Source of the DNA: a virus
Reading direction: 5' to 3' (one strand)
Length of the DNA stretch: 20,830 nucleotides
IMG/VR virus record: IMGVR_UViG_3300009512_000109
Location: 1 to 20,830 of that record
The position numbers and the translations under genes are program-made. This document shows, in pieces, positions 19,636-20,830 of this stretch. Each line of letters begins with the position of its first letter. Position 1 is the first letter of the stretch. Under the pieces are notes generated by a model that did not search any database, was not told the origin of the DNA, and saw only the letters and a program-made list of their open reading frames with translations.

Positions 19636-20830
19636 ATGGAAACAAAAATATTTCTAGAAAAAGCCTTAGCAGAGGATGGACTATATTGTATTTTCGCATC
19701 AAACACACAGACAGATAGGCGCGTACAGCGGTTTTTCACCTCGGTTGATGCGTTAATTGATAGTGCAGTGTCCCTAGATAGCCAAGGGTTTAACGTCTAC
19801 TTTGCGTTGTCCACGTTTAACGAGATAAATTCTCGCAAGGTAGATAATGTAAAGAACGTAAAGTCTTTCTTTTTAGACCTAGACTGCGGCCCAACCAAAG
19901 AGTTCCCCACGCAAGGGGAGGCTATATCAGCCCTAATGCGGTTCTGTTCTACTAACGATCTACCACGTCCAACGATTATAAACTCTGGGCGTGGTGTACA
20001 CGTTTACTGGATACTAAAAGAAGCCGTCTGCCTTGCAGATTGGTTGCCCGTTGCGGAGCGTTTAAAGGCGCTATGTAACAAGAACAACTTTGAGGCCGAT
20101 CCCTCAGTTACCGCCGATGCCGCACGTGTACTGCGCGTCCCTCAAACACATAACTACAAACCGGACACCCCCGTTGAAGTAACTTTTATCGGCAGTCCTT
20201 CTGTACCCCCCGTCGACTTCGATAACTTTAGTGCGTTACTTGGCGCTAATGTAATACCAGTTCCCTCTAAAAGAGTGGAGGGTGCAGACCCAATGATGCT
20301 TGCCGCGCTTGATAACCGCGAGTACAAGTTCAGAGATATCTTAGCTAAATCAGATAATGGTAAGGGCTGTTTGCAGATAGCTAACACGCTCAACAACCCT
20401 AGTGAGGTAGCTGAACCCGTGTGGCGTGGGGTGCTGTCTATATTAAAAGCGTGTAGTGATGGTACAAGGGAGAGAGCGCACAAGATATCTAGGGGTTACG
20501 AGGGGTACGACCCCCAAGAAACTGACTCAAAATGGGACAACCTGACTCCAGATAAGCGGTACACATGTAACACGTTTGAAGCAGCTAACCCCGAGGTCTG
20601 CAGGGCTTGCCCTAATCGAGGTAAGCTCCGTAGTCCTTTATATATAGGGCAGTCAATTAGGGAGGCCACAGCAGAAGATAACATTGTTACGGTGGAAGCT
20701 CCTGCATACAACCTACCAAATACCCCAGTCACTACATACACCATACCTGAGTTCCCTAAGCCCTACATTCGGGGCGCTAGTGGTGGGGTCTATGTACGGA
20801 CGCGAGATAAGGACGGGGATGTAGAAGAGA
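19636..20830 (+). CDS. AEP-type primase (primase-helicase), 5' portion
   Basis: This frame stays open from ATG 19636 to the window end: at least 398 codons, C-terminus missing. Residues 78-83 (FFLDLD) give the catalytic D-x-D, SGRGVHVYW (117-125) the conserved His and nucleotide-binding region, and ARVLRVPQTHNYK (163-175) the third motif: an archaeo-eukaryotic primase core as in many phage primase-polymerases. A Cys-rich segment (CNTFEAANPEVCRACPNRGK) occurs near 315-335, perhaps a zinc site. A superfamily 3 or DUF927-like helicase part may follow beyond the window. It primes DNA synthesis for the polymerase and works beside the SSB. RBS GGGAAAG. Confidence 0.85.
   Translation, partial: METKIFLEKALAEDGLYCIFASNTQTDRRVQRFFTSVDALIDSAVSLDSQGFNVYFALSTFNEINSRKVDNVKNVKSFFLDLDCGPTKEFPTQGEAISALMRFCSTNDLPRPTIINSGRGVHVYWILKEAVCLADWLPVAERLKALCNKNNFEADPSVTADAARVLRVPQTHNYKPDTPVEVTFIGSPSVPPVDFDNFSALLGANVIPVPSKRVEGADPMMLAALDNREYKFRDILAKSDNGKGCLQIANTLNNPSEVAEPVWRGVLSILKACSDGTRERAHKISRGYEGYDPQETDSKWDNLTPDKRYTCNTFEAANPEVCRACPNRGKLRSPLYIGQSIREATAEDNIVTVEAPAYNLPNTPVTTYTIPEFPKPYIRGASGGVYVRTRDKDGDVEE

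Overview
The window looks like the early/replication half of a tailed bacteriophage (Caudoviricetes) genome, or of a prophage. All 34 called genes lie on the + strand. They are tightly packed, with ATGA, GTGA and TAATG overlaps and mostly small ORFs, and include a phage-style replication set: family A DNA polymerase, AEP-type primase, SNF2-type helicase, gp2.5/DUF2815-like ssDNA-binding protein, a RecB/Cas4-like nuclease and a VRR-NUC nuclease. No capsid, tail, lysis, integrase or tRNA gene is visible. Two strong sigma70-type promoters and good Shine-Dalgarno sites fit a host with ordinary bacterial transcription and translation, perhaps a proteobacterium. The host cannot be named from sequence alone.

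Layout. (1) Bases 1-471 are a gene-free control region with a small hairpin, a 10-bp palindrome, three 25-bp direct repeats, promoter P1 and a palindromic leader. (2) 472-2624 holds five small genes, four of them preceded by near-identical ribosome-binding leaders; one encodes a Cys-rich GP88-like protein. (3) 2625-6519 begins with a duplicate of the promoter/leader (P2) and encodes a 302-aa protein, a 71-aa protein, a MoxR-type AAA+ ATPase and a metallopeptidase-like/VWA (DUF2201-type) protein. (4) 6532-9123 is accessory: unknown proteins, a partial domain duplication, and two tandem Ala-rich paralogues of a gene in region 2. (5) 9116-11465 holds a two-module HNH/AP2 protein, VRR-NUC and a Mom-like DNA modification protein. 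(6) 11555-17285 holds a DUF6378 protein, DNA polymerase, a winged-helix protein, a RecB/Cas4-like nuclease, a basic HNH-like protein, a structured intergenic element and the SNF2-like helicase. (7) 17336-20830 holds a phage replication-associated protein, an HTH protein, a four-Cys protein, the SSB, a nested-hairpin leader and a primase that runs off the window end.

How the genes may work together: the polymerase, primase, helicase, SSB and nucleases would copy and process phage DNA. The Mom-like protein would chemically protect it from host restriction. The AAA+/VWA pair probably forms a remodelling or chelatase-like machine of unknown target. The recurring 19-bp palindrome, found twice just downstream of promoters and once inside the operon ahead of the AAA+ gene, suggests shared RNA- or DNA-level control of the early genes.
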